Below, piece by piece: positions 27,000-33,963 of a stretch of DNA of 54,751 bases. Under the pieces are notes generated by a model, which was not told where the DNA came from, did not search any database, and was given only the letters and a program-made list of their open reading frames with translations. Within the stretch, counting starts at the first letter, position 1; each line of letters starts with the position of its first letter. This DNA is from Moraxella oblonga NBRC 102422 (GTDB lineage Bacteria; Pseudomonadota; Gammaproteobacteria; Pseudomonadales; Moraxellaceae): contig NZ_BCYQ01000015.1 in NCBI RefSeq assembly GCF_001598275.1, forward strand, positions 1-54,751, given 5' to 3'. A program made the translations under genes and the position numbers.

Positions 27000-27210
27000 A
27001 AATAGCCCCCATTGCAACCGCATTATTCATCTCATCAATACTGGCTTTGATATCAGTATTGGCAATGCCTTTTAATCGGCGAATGTCGCCTTTGGGATAG
27101 GGATTGGCTTGATTTGCCCATTGGCTAATTAGGTCAGAAACGCTTAATCCTGCATTTTGGGCTTGGATAACAATGCTTTGTTCAATATGTGGTGGTAAAT
27201 CAATAAACAT
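26989..27210 (-). CDS. Antitoxin of the PIN toxin
   Basis: A 73-residue protein whose gene overlaps the PIN toxin start by 11 bases, the standard antitoxin-first order. N-terminus MFIDLPPHIEQSIVIQAQNAGLSVSDLI fits a ribbon-helix-helix domain; the C-terminal half (RRLKGIANTDIKASIDEMN) would wrap the toxin. A GGGAG ribosome site precedes the ATG at 27210; the frame is open further to 27252. Confidence 0.75.
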   Translation of the reverse strand: MFIDLPPHIEQSIVIQAQNAGLSVSDLISQWANQANPYPKGDIRRLKGIANTDIKASIDEMNNAVAMGAIYGE

Positions 27211-27322
27211 TTTTTTACTCCCAAAATTAAGTTTTGTAATAAAAACAACCAATTAGATTGGTTCTATTATAACATATTTTAAATGATGTCTAAATTTAAT
27301 CTATCTTAATTTTTAAGAAAAA

Positions 27323-27385
27323 TCAAGGGATAATGTTAGAAAATAAAGCCGTGCTAATTAAAGCGGATAATATCAATTTTTTCAT
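27323..27385 (-). pseudogene. Orphan signal-peptide remnant
   Basis: A 20-codon ORF encoding MKKLILSALISTALFSNIIP then stop. It is the island's common leader cut off directly before the expected signal-peptidase site (others read SNIAFAE). The DNA is nearly the same as the leaders at 20715, 24036 and 26248, including the sequence before the start. The mature domain has been lost. It lies in the 300-base gap between the antitoxin and the Cys-rich protein gene. Confidence 0.8.
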
Positions 27386-27407
27386 AAAACAATCCTTCAT
27401 ATTTAGG

Positions 27408-27444
27408 AAATTGGGCGAATATGGATAACTTTTTCGCCCAATTT
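27408..27444. repeat. Intergenic hairpin AAATTGGGCGAA/TTCGCCCAATTT
   Basis: Twelve-base perfect inverted repeat with a 13-base loop; related to the hairpin at 22231-22267. It lies directly upstream of the orphan leader and behind the Cys-rich gene at 27511, so it may act as a terminator. Confidence 0.65.
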
Positions 27445-27510
27445 TTAAAAACCCTAAGGGGTATATAACACACCGTTTTTGTCTTAGATTTTTACTTTTT
27501 AAAGTTAAAA

Positions 27511-28008
27511 TTAAGACCTTTTAGTTCTATAAATTTTACAGGCATTGGGATTGCTATCTTTGATTTGACACCATTGTATTGCTTTTTGTTTGGCTTCTTT
27601 GCAAGTTGCACCACCATCAGCATACATCATCTCGCCTACTTGGGCGATAGCGATACAGCCATTTGTCATTGAAAAAGCCTTTCTGCAAGGGCTACGCTGA
27701 CTGCTTTGGTTGCATCGGCTAATAAAAATATAATCTTGCATTTCCCAATCGTATGGGGTTGGATTATAATATGCTGTAATCATTGTGGTATTATAAAAAA
27801 ATGGTTTATCATCTTTTGTCCAAGCAAGTCCAATGTATTTATGCTGTGTACCGCTATAACCACCAGAATTAACATTGCCATAACCGCCAATATTGCTACA
27901 TTGCCCTGTACCTTGTGCAGGGTCGCACGCCAAAGCCGATTGGCTAAATAACATATTTGCCCCTGCGATGATTAGAGCGGTGGCGGAGATTTTTAACAGT
28001 TTTTTCAT
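27511..28008 (-). CDS. Exported Cys-rich protein (copy 2)
   Basis: A 165-residue exported protein with the leader MKKLLKISATALIIAGANM..., ending SALA-C, and a Gly/Tyr/Ser-rich linker (NIGGYGNVNSGGYSG). The C-terminal domain has ordered cysteines (SRCNQSSQRSPCRKAF, NGCIAIA, ATCKEAKQ, QWCQIK, NACKIY), matching copy 1 at 22283-22834. The pattern C-IA-A followed by C-EAK recalls DUF4189 but is unproven. Function unknown. Confidence 0.72.
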   Translation of the reverse strand: MKKLLKISATALIIAGANMLFSQSALACDPAQGTGQCSNIGGYGNVNSGGYSGTQHKYIGLAWTKDDKPFFYNTTMITAYYNPTPYDWEMQDYIFISRCNQSSQRSPCRKAFSMTNGCIAIAQVGEMMYADGGATCKEAKQKAIQWCQIKDSNPNACKIYRTKRS

Positions 28009-28039
28009 AAAAGTTTCCTTTTAAGGTTAAAGTCAATTT

Positions 28040-28069
28040 CATTCCCAAGCTTAATTAAACTTGGGAATG
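28040..28069. repeat. Intergenic hairpin CATTCCCAAG/CTTGGGAATG
   Basis: Perfect ten-base inverted repeat between two island genes; the first of four related hairpins (also 28546, 29035 and 29481) in the spacers of this part of the island. Confidence 0.65.
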
Positions 28070-28082
28070 GCTTTTTTAACAA

Positions 28083-28514
28083 TCAACTTGGCGTGCCATA
28101 GCTTTCAATTTTATCTGCTTTGATTTGTTTGGGATTACACAAAATGGTTTTTGAATTGGGTTTGTGTTGATTGATAATCACCCCTGCTTTTTTTCTGGGT
28201 GTGGGTAATTCTTCACGATTTTCGTCCAAATTCACCAAACTGGAAAATACGGTATAGACATTGCCCCTGTAAGGCAGTTCAAACCAGTTGCTGGTTTCTA
28301 CATTCCAAAAACCGCCATCATATTGCACCTTATGTTTGGCAATGGAAAACGCAAGCTCGGTCTTTTTGCCTTTGCCAAACTCATAAGTAAAGGTGTCGCC
28401 ATTATCCACCAATTTAATTTGTTTGCCATTGGTGGTATTGCACAAAAACACCGTTTCGGCAAAGGCAGGGCTCGCAATTAACGCAAGGATTAGCGGTAAA
28501 ACAAATTTTTTCAT
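28083..28514 (-). CDS. Small exported AETVFLCNT-type protein (copy 1)
   Basis: A 143-residue exported protein: signal MKKFVLPLILALIASPAFA, mature start ETVFLCNTTNGKQIKLVDNG, closing TILCNPKQIKADKIE. The two cysteines probably pair. Close paralog of 28596-29003. The layout (ETVxxC, NGKQI, GDTFTYEFGK, then a Cys near the end) is that of a common but unnamed family of small periplasmic proteins in Moraxellaceae. Function unknown; lysozyme-inhibitor folds have similar size and topology, but no specific motif supports that. Confidence 0.72.
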   Translation of the reverse strand: MKKFVLPLILALIASPAFAETVFLCNTTNGKQIKLVDNGDTFTYEFGKGKKTELAFSIAKHKVQYDGGFWNVETSNWFELPYRGNVYTVFSSLVNLDENREELPTPRKKAGVIINQHKPNSKTILCNPKQIKADKIESYGTPS

Positions 28515-28545
28515 AAGGTGTTCCTTTTTGGGTTAAGTGAATTTT

Positions 28546-28582
28546 ATTTCCCAATTTAATTTAATTTAAAAAATTGGGAAAT
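28546..28582. repeat. Intergenic hairpin ATTTCCCAATTT/AAATTGGGAAAT
   Basis: Perfect twelve-base inverted repeat in the spacer between the two AETVFLCNT genes; a member of the recurring spacer hairpin group. Confidence 0.65.
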
Positions 28583-28595
28583 GGGTTTTTAAAAA

Positions 28596-29003
28596 TTAGT
28601 TTGATGAAGTATATTTTTCAATTTTATTTACCTTAATTTGCTTGGGATTGCAAAAAATGGTTTTCGGGCTAGCATTGTCCTGATAAACGGTTACGCCTGC
28701 ACTTACTTTTTTTGTATTTTTATTCAATGAAGAAAATACGCTATAACTTACTGATTGATTGGGAATTTCAATAAAATCATTAAAAACACCGTCTTTCCCA
28801 TTCCAATTAGCAATAATGTCTTCTTTTGCGACTTTTAAGACAAGTTCTGGCTTTTGGGCTTTACCAAATTGATAGGTAAAGGTGTCGCCATTATCCGTCA
28901 ATTTAATTTGTTTGCCATTTGTGGTATTGCACAAAAACACCGTTTCGGCAAAGGCAGGGCTTGCAATTAACGCAAGGATTAGGGGGAGAATAAATTTTTT
29001 CAT
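28596..29003 (-). CDS. Small exported AETVFLCNT-type protein (copy 2)
   Basis: A 135-residue paralog of the downstream gene: signal MKKFILPLILALIASPAFA, then ETVFLCNTTNGKQIKLTDNG, GDTFTYQFGKAQKPELVLK, and a closing TIFCNPKQIKVNKIE. The first 60 codons are nearly identical to copy 1, while the middle (residues 65-110) has diverged strongly, which suggests recent duplication plus selection or recombination in the middle. Function unknown. Confidence 0.72.
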   Translation of the reverse strand: MKKFILPLILALIASPAFAETVFLCNTTNGKQIKLTDNGDTFTYQFGKAQKPELVLKVAKEDIIANWNGKDGVFNDFIEIPNQSVSYSVFSSLNKNTKKVSAGVTVYQDNASPKTIFCNPKQIKVNKIEKYTSSN

Positions 29004-29034
29004 AAAAGTTTCCTTTTAAGGTTAAAGTGAATGT

Positions 29035-29064
29035 CATTCCCCAATTTAAATCAATTAGGGAATG
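29035..29064. repeat. Intergenic hairpin CATTCCCCAATT/AATTAGGGAATG
   Basis: Twelve-base inverted repeat (one mismatch) in an island spacer. This spacer and the one at 29448-29518 are themselves nearly identical for about 60 bases. Confidence 0.55.
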
Positions 29065-29072
29065 AAAGATAT

Positions 29073-29447
29073 TTATTTGTCATAAGCACAAATTTTGACT
29101 TCGGCAAAAGGATAGGCTTTATCGTCCAAATCAAATGCAATGCGATATTTGCCTGTTTGCTTAATGTCATAAATAACGCCCCATTCATCGCCATCATCGT
29201 GTTTTAGGGTTTTGCCTTTTGGGTCTTTGACGATTTCTGTAATGGGTTTACTGCTTTCAATACCAATACGAATCCATTGATTTTTCTTTAAATGTAAAGT
29301 AAATTCACGATTTGCCAAACTACCGTCAAAATAACCGCATTCACTGCCTTTGGCAAATTGAATTGGCGTAACATAAGTTTTGGCAGGTTTTGCCAATGCA
29401 GGGCTTGCAATTAGAGCAAGGATTAGGGGGAGAATAAATTTTTTCAT
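29073..29447 (-). CDS. Small exported KPxVTPIQFAKGS protein (copy 1)
   Basis: A 124-residue exported protein: signal MKKFILPLILALIASPALA, then KPAKTYVTPIQFAKGSECGYF, a beta-rich domain (NREFTLHLKKNQWIRIGI, DPKGKTL, GKYRIAFDL) and a closing EVKICAYDK. Two cysteines would bridge the start and end. The GKYRIAFDLDDKA segment recalls pre-peptidase C-terminal (PPC) beta-sandwich domains, a loose similarity only. Paralog of 29519-29905. The start at 29447 follows AAGGA; the frame is open to 29483. Confidence 0.7.
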   Translation of the reverse strand: MKKFILPLILALIASPALAKPAKTYVTPIQFAKGSECGYFDGSLANREFTLHLKKNQWIRIGIESSKPITEIVKDPKGKTLKHDDGDEWGVIYDIKQTGKYRIAFDLDDKAYPFAEVKICAYDK

Positions 29448-29480
29448 AAGGATTTTCCTTTTTAAGGTTAAAGTAAATGT

Positions 29481-29510
29481 CATTCCTCAATTTAAATCAA
29501 TTAGGGAATG
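29481..29510. repeat. Intergenic hairpin CATTCCTCAATT/AATTAGGGAATG
   Basis: Imperfect twelve-base inverted repeat, a near copy of the hairpin at 29035-29064 and in the same position relative to the next gene. Confidence 0.5.
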
Positions 29511-29518
29511 AATGCCAG

Positions 29519-29905
29519 TTATTTATCGTAAGCACAAAATTTAATTTCAGCAAAGGTATATTCATCATACAAATCAAAAGTAAAACGATGTTTGCCCGTG
29601 TGTGCAATCTGATATTCCTCCAAATATTCATCAACAAATACGGTGCTAGAAAAAGGCAGTTGATCTTTGCCTTTTGGGTCTTTTAATTTTGGGTTTACAT
29701 AGTCGTCTTCGTCAAATGATTTGGAAACAGTAACAATTAAATATTGCCCTTTCTTTAAATTTAAGGTCAATTCACGATTTTTAACATTGCCTTCAAAATA
29801 ACCACAATCACTGCCTTTGGCAAATTGAATTGGCGTAACGACAGGTTTTGCTAAGGCAGGGCTTGCGATTAAAACAAGAGTTAGGGGGAGAATAAATTTT
29901 TTCAT
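29519..29905 (-). CDS. Small exported KPxVTPIQFAKGS protein (copy 2)
   Basis: A 128-residue paralog of the previous gene: signal MKKFILPLTLVLIASPALA, KPVVTPIQFAKGSDCGYF, LNLKKGQYLIVTV, DPKGKDQ, GKHRFTFDLYDEYTFAEIKFCAYDK. The same two cysteines are kept. Ends of the two proteins are close while the centre differs. Function unknown. The frame is open upstream to 29965, but the leader and ribosome site fix the start at 29905. Confidence 0.7.
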   Translation of the reverse strand: MKKFILPLTLVLIASPALAKPVVTPIQFAKGSDCGYFEGNVKNRELTLNLKKGQYLIVTVSKSFDEDDYVNPKLKDPKGKDQLPFSSTVFVDEYLEEYQIAHTGKHRFTFDLYDEYTFAEIKFCAYDK

Positions 29906-29977
29906 AAAAGTTTTCCTTTTAAAGTTAATTGAATTGGGAAAAAAGAATACCATTCCCCAATTCATTTTATTAAACCA

Positions 29978-30952
29978 TTATTGATAGCGTTTGTCTATGG
30001 TTTCAAATGCCTGATTTAAGTCTTGATACAGTTTCTCGCTTTGACATATTTCCTGTTTTAATTCAGGGTCTGTTTCGGTTTTGCAAGATGAGTTTATAAA
30101 TTCTGTTCGCTCAGTATCTTTAAACCCATCTTTAAAATCATCATAAAATGCCAATGCCCGACAACCTTGCTCATTGCCATTATTGCACGCCCGTTTTGCC
30201 CAACCATAAGCGTTGATGATATTTTGTTTTGTTTTTTCAAGTTGGCTAATTTCATTATTGGCTTTTTTGCCATTTTCATCAATATCCGCTCCAAACAAAA
30301 ACAGCATACTAGAAAATTGTGCCAAATAAACTTGGGCATCGCTATATCCCATTTCGGCAGATTGTTTGATATGATGTAATGAGCCGTTTTCGTCTGGATA
30401 AAGATTTTTATAAATATCAGCAGGTAAATCTGTGGCAATTTGCGATAACAAAAAATAGGCAGGGGCAAAGCCATTTTTTCCAAGCTCTAATAATATGTCC
30501 ACGCCTTTTTGAATATCGGTTTTGCTGTTGATATAATACATTGCCACATACATTTTGGCGTGCGGTTGATTTAAATCACTGGCTTTTTTAAACCATTCTA
30601 AGGCTTCATTTTCGCTTAAATAATTAGCATAATTATTCATCGCAAAGGCATTGCCATTTTCGGCAGATTTTTTATACCATTCTTGGGCTTTAGTTTCGTC
30701 TTTTTGGGTATGAATGCCCAATTGATACATTTTGGCAAGATGAAATTGAGCCATATTATCGCCTTTATTGGCTTTTTTCTGAACGGTTTTAAACTTCATT
30801 GCTTTTAGGGCAGTAGGATTGGCAGATAAGAGTTGCCCTTGTGCATCAAAATCGCCATACGAGCTCTTGATAATATCAGGGGCAACTTTTGCCATTACAG
30901 GGGCAGAAAATAGGGCGGTGGCAAAGAGTGCCGATAGGATAAGTTTTTTCAT
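29978..30952 (-). CDS. Exported Sel1-repeat protein
   Basis: A 324-residue exported protein with leader MKKLILSALFATALFSAPVMA. Helical Sel1-like repeats (about 36 residues, A..LG.....G....A..WY.KAAE.G...A) are visible: NMAQFHLAKMYQLGIHTQKD, AQEWYKKSAENGNAFAMNNYA, ALEWFKKASDLNQPHAKMYVA and SAEMGYSDAQVYLAQ. A cluster of cysteines near the end (RACNNGNEQGCRA, SSCKTE, EICQSE) suggests disulfides, and the closing segment (CQSEKLYQDLNQAFETIDKRYQ) recalls LprI-type lysozyme-inhibitor tails, a weak likeness. It is the first gene of the island in the direction of transcription, with a promoter upstream. Confidence 0.82.
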   Translation of the reverse strand: MKKLILSALFATALFSAPVMAKVAPDIIKSSYGDFDAQGQLLSANPTALKAMKFKTVQKKANKGDNMAQFHLAKMYQLGIHTQKDETKAQEWYKKSAENGNAFAMNNYANYLSENEALEWFKKASDLNQPHAKMYVAMYYINSKTDIQKGVDILLELGKNGFAPAYFLLSQIATDLPADIYKNLYPDENGSLHHIKQSAEMGYSDAQVYLAQFSSMLFLFGADIDENGKKANNEISQLEKTKQNIINAYGWAKRACNNGNEQGCRALAFYDDFKDGFKDTERTEFINSSCKTETDPELKQEICQSEKLYQDLNQAFETIDKRYQ

Positions 30953-31007
30953 ACAAAACACCTCTTTTATTTAAAAAACAAAATCACTAAAAATAACATT
31001 GGTTTAT

Positions 31008-31035
31008 TTTATACACATTTTATCAATATTATCAA
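31008..31035 (-). promoter_or_regulatory. Probable promoter of the exported-protein island
   Basis: Minus strand TTGATA (31035-31030), 16-base spacer, TATAAA (31013-31008), about 56 bases before the Sel1-repeat gene. The surrounding spacer (30953-31150) is AT-rich and has no gene. Confidence 0.5.
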
Positions 31036-31152
31036 TTAGAATTTTTAATGATTACAAAATCACTACGCCAGTAATATTTAAGTAAACTTCTACATGGTTC
31101 AATTTCATCTATCCTTTGTTAAAAATCATCGCTTTTTATTGTTTTTAGCCAT

Positions 31153-31179
31153 AAAAAAGACCACTTAAAAGTGGTCTTT
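31153..31179 (-). terminator. Terminator of the peptide-binding protein gene
   Basis: Stem AAAGACCACTT/AAGTGGTCTTT with a T tract on the minus strand, directly behind the stop at 31186. Confidence 0.85.
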
Positions 31180-31185
31180 GTTTTT

Positions 31186-32745
31186 TTACCATTTTAGCAG
31201 ATTTAAATTATATTTGCGTTCAAATGGGTCAAGTGTCAATCCTTGTAGAGATTTGTGAGTGGACGCACTTTGTTGATAATAAGCCACAGGAATGAGTGGG
31301 CGTTCATCAACTAGGATTTTGGCAATTTGTTGTTTGAGTTTGGTTTTTTGGGCATCATCGGTAGTAGTGGCGATGTCGGTTAGGGCTTGGGTGAGTTCAT
31401 CATTTTTATAATTCATCACGCCCCAATCACTGCCTTTGGGATTTAAATCTTCGGACAAAGCGAGCAATGGGTCAGGACTCATGCCGTAGTTGCGAGCATA
31501 GAGTGCCATTTGTAGTGAGCCGTCTTGGTGGGCTTTGGGGATTTCTGAGGCGTTGGTGATGTTGATTTGTAAATCCACGCCGATTTTACGCCATTGGTCT
31601 TGGAGGGCGGTGGCGATGAGTGGTAGCTCTGGACGATCAGAGAAGGTTAAGAGTGAAATGGTAAATGGTTTGCCATCTTTATGAAGTTTGCCATCTTGTT
31701 CGGTAAAACCATTGGCAAGCAAGGTGGCTTTGATGGCGTTGTAGTCAGGCGTGCCTATTTTGTGATTGCCCACTTGCCAACCACCAAACATCGGCGGTAG
31801 TAGCTCATACGCCCCTGCATCGCCAATGCGTAGCACGGATTGGGCGATGGCATCACGGTCAATGGCGTCAGAGAGTGCTTGGCGGACGATTTTATCGCTA
31901 AATAGGGGGTTGGCGATGTTCATTTTTAGGGTGATGGTGCGAGCGAGTGTGGCAGTAGCGACTTGTAAATCAGGGTTATTTTGCAAACGTTTTAAACTTG
32001 CTGAATCTAGCGTGTACACCAGATGGTCATCATTGCCTTCGGCAAGTAGGGTGCGAGTTTCGCTACGAGAGTTGGCAAGATAGTTGATGTGGTTGATGTG
32101 GGCTTTTGTTCCCCAGTAGTTAGCATAGGCGGATTGTTCAAGTTTTTGGGGTGGTTCTACTTTGTCGGCTTTGTATGCTCCTGTGCCGATGATGGTGATG
32201 GCTTGTCCTTTATCATCAAAAGAGTTGGGTGCTAAGATGATGGCGGTGGCGTGTGCCAAAAATGCAGGTAGTGTGCTAATGGGTTCGGATAGGGCAAATT
32301 CTACTGTTTTGTCGTCAAGGGCTTTGATGGTACTGATTTTGGCATTTTCTAGGGCGGTGGGTTTTTTGAGTGCCATATTTAGACTGTTGACCACTTCTTT
32401 GGCGGTCATTATCGTGCCATCATGGAATTTGACATCGCTACGCAGGGTAAACACCCACGTTTTACCATCATCGGTGGTTTCCCATTTTTGGGCTAGGGCA
32501 GGAATGATTGCTCCATTTTCATCTACGTCTGTGAGTGTCTCACCAATGCCTAGACGCTGATAGATAAAACCTGATGTACTGGGGTCGGCATTGGTGATTT
32601 CCCAAGGAGTAACGACTGTCAGGGTTTTGTCGGCTGGGGTGGCGTTGGTTTTGGTTTGGCTGTCTGTCGGTGCCTTGTCGCCACCACAGGCAGACAGGGC
32701 AAGGGCGGTCAGAGCAAAAATAAGGGGGGTGGGGCGAAGTTTCAT
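31186..32745 (-). CDS. ABC transporter substrate-binding lipoprotein, peptide/nickel family (SBP family 5)
   Basis: A 519-residue lipoprotein: signal with lipobox ALSACGG (Cys about residue 20), a Thr/Lys-rich tether, then a family-5 binding domain. Typical points are IIPALAQKWETTDDGKTWVFTLRSDVKFHDG near the start and LFSDKIVRQALSDAIDRDAI in the middle. Family members bind oligopeptides, dipeptides or nickel. The window has matching permeases and ATPase at 9364-12528 but no nearer partner, so I infer this protein feeds that transporter (Moraxella oppA-like). The start at 32745 has a GGAAA ribosome site. It stands alone between the exported-protein island and hemH, which is divergent. Confidence 0.85.
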   Translation of the reverse strand: MKLRPTPLIFALTALALSACGGDKAPTDSQTKTNATPADKTLTVVTPWEITNADPSTSGFIYQRLGIGETLTDVDENGAIIPALAQKWETTDDGKTWVFTLRSDVKFHDGTIMTAKEVVNSLNMALKKPTALENAKISTIKALDDKTVEFALSEPISTLPAFLAHATAIILAPNSFDDKGQAITIIGTGAYKADKVEPPQKLEQSAYANYWGTKAHINHINYLANSRSETRTLLAEGNDDHLVYTLDSASLKRLQNNPDLQVATATLARTITLKMNIANPLFSDKIVRQALSDAIDRDAIAQSVLRIGDAGAYELLPPMFGGWQVGNHKIGTPDYNAIKATLLANGFTEQDGKLHKDGKPFTISLLTFSDRPELPLIATALQDQWRKIGVDLQINITNASEIPKAHQDGSLQMALYARNYGMSPDPLLALSEDLNPKGSDWGVMNYKNDELTQALTDIATTTDDAQKTKLKQQIAKILVDERPLIPVAYYQQSASTHKSLQGLTLDPFERKYNLNLLKW

Positions 32746-32898
32746 GATATTTTCCAGCAATAAAAAATATTTATGTTATTGCATAACAATCATAAAAGCA
32801 AGTAGGTTTAAAGGATTGATGTGAAAAATTGATGAAACTGACTGTTATTTGTGCCAAAAAATGCTAAACTAAGACAAATTTTTAAATGATAAACATTC

Positions 32899-33861
32899 AT
32901 GAAAACAGCCATCATTCTTGTCAATCTAGGTACGCCTGATGAACCCACACCACAGGGAGTACGCCGTTATTTGCGTGAGTTTTTGTCCGATACTCGGGTG
33001 ATTGAGATTCCGCCTTTTATCTGGCAAATCATTCTTAATTTATTTGTGCTAACCACTCGCCCCAAGCGTGTTGCCCATGCTTATCAGAGTGTTTGGACAG
33101 ATGAAGGTTCGCCACTACTTGCGATTTTAAAAAAGCAAGCAAGTTTATTGCAAACTGCCCTTGCCAGTGATGGCAAAAATATCCCTGTATTTCCTGCTAC
33201 TACCTATGGCAATCCCAACATCAAGCACGTGATGAGAGATTTGCAAAATCAAGGCTATGATGATTTGGTAGTATTTTCTTTGTACCCACAGTATTCTGCC
33301 ACGACCACAGGGGCGGTATTTGATAAGGTGGCAGATTATTGTAAACGTGAGCGTAATATGCCTGCCATACAGTTTACTCGTGAGTACCATGACCACCCTT
33401 TATATATACAAGCATTGGTTGAGAGTATTCAAAAGTATTGGGTAGAGCATGGGCGAGCCGACCGCCTTTTGATGAGTTTTCATGGCATTCCCAAACCTTA
33501 TGCCGACAAAGGCGACCCCTATGCCGAGCAATGTCGCAAAACCGCCGTACTGGTAGCAAGCGAGCTTGGGCTTGGGACGAATGAGTGGGCGGTTAGTTTC
33601 CAATCTCGTTTTGGGGCTCAAGAGTGGCTTAAACCCTACACCGATGAGCTTTTGAGTGAATGGGGCAAACAGGGTGTATCGGTACAAGTGCTAAGCCCTG
33701 CATTTAGTGCTGACTGCCTAGAAACTTTGGAGGAGCTTGCGGTGGAAAACCGTGATAACTTTATGAATGCGGGGGGTAAATCGTATGAATATATTCCTGC
33801 CTTGAATACCGATGAGTTACATATTGAAATGATGAAACAAATCATGGAAAGGTATGTGTGA
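32899..33861 (+). CDS. hemH: Ferrochelatase
   Basis: Inserts ferrous iron into protoporphyrin IX, the last step of heme synthesis, at the inner membrane. The 320-residue protein has the usual bacterial length, with the start NLGTPDEPTPQGVRRYLREFLSD, YPQYSATTTGAV, the catalytic His in LLMSFHGIP near residue 195 and the conserved Glu in FSADCLETLEEL. The start codon is plain but no strong ribosome site is visible. Single gene, divergent from the binding protein. Confidence 0.96.
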   Translation: MKTAIILVNLGTPDEPTPQGVRRYLREFLSDTRVIEIPPFIWQIILNLFVLTTRPKRVAHAYQSVWTDEGSPLLAILKKQASLLQTALASDGKNIPVFPATTYGNPNIKHVMRDLQNQGYDDLVVFSLYPQYSATTTGAVFDKVADYCKRERNMPAIQFTREYHDHPLYIQALVESIQKYWVEHGRADRLLMSFHGIPKPYADKGDPYAEQCRKTAVLVASELGLGTNEWAVSFQSRFGAQEWLKPYTDELLSEWGKQGVSVQVLSPAFSADCLETLEELAVENRDNFMNAGGKSYEYIPALNTDELHIEMMKQIMERYV

Positions 33862-33963
33862 GTGGGGTAGTTTGTGATTGTTTGATAAAAATGTATGACG
33901 AAGTGAATAAAGCGTGATAAAATAGGTAAATTTTTTAAAATTTAAATGTAGGATGTTTGGGTT

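Noticed and set aside
18040-30952. CRISPR-like or phase-variation repeats in the exported-protein island
   Set aside because: The repeats are coding leaders and spacer hairpins with irregular spacing; no short tandem tracts that could switch genes on and off stood out.
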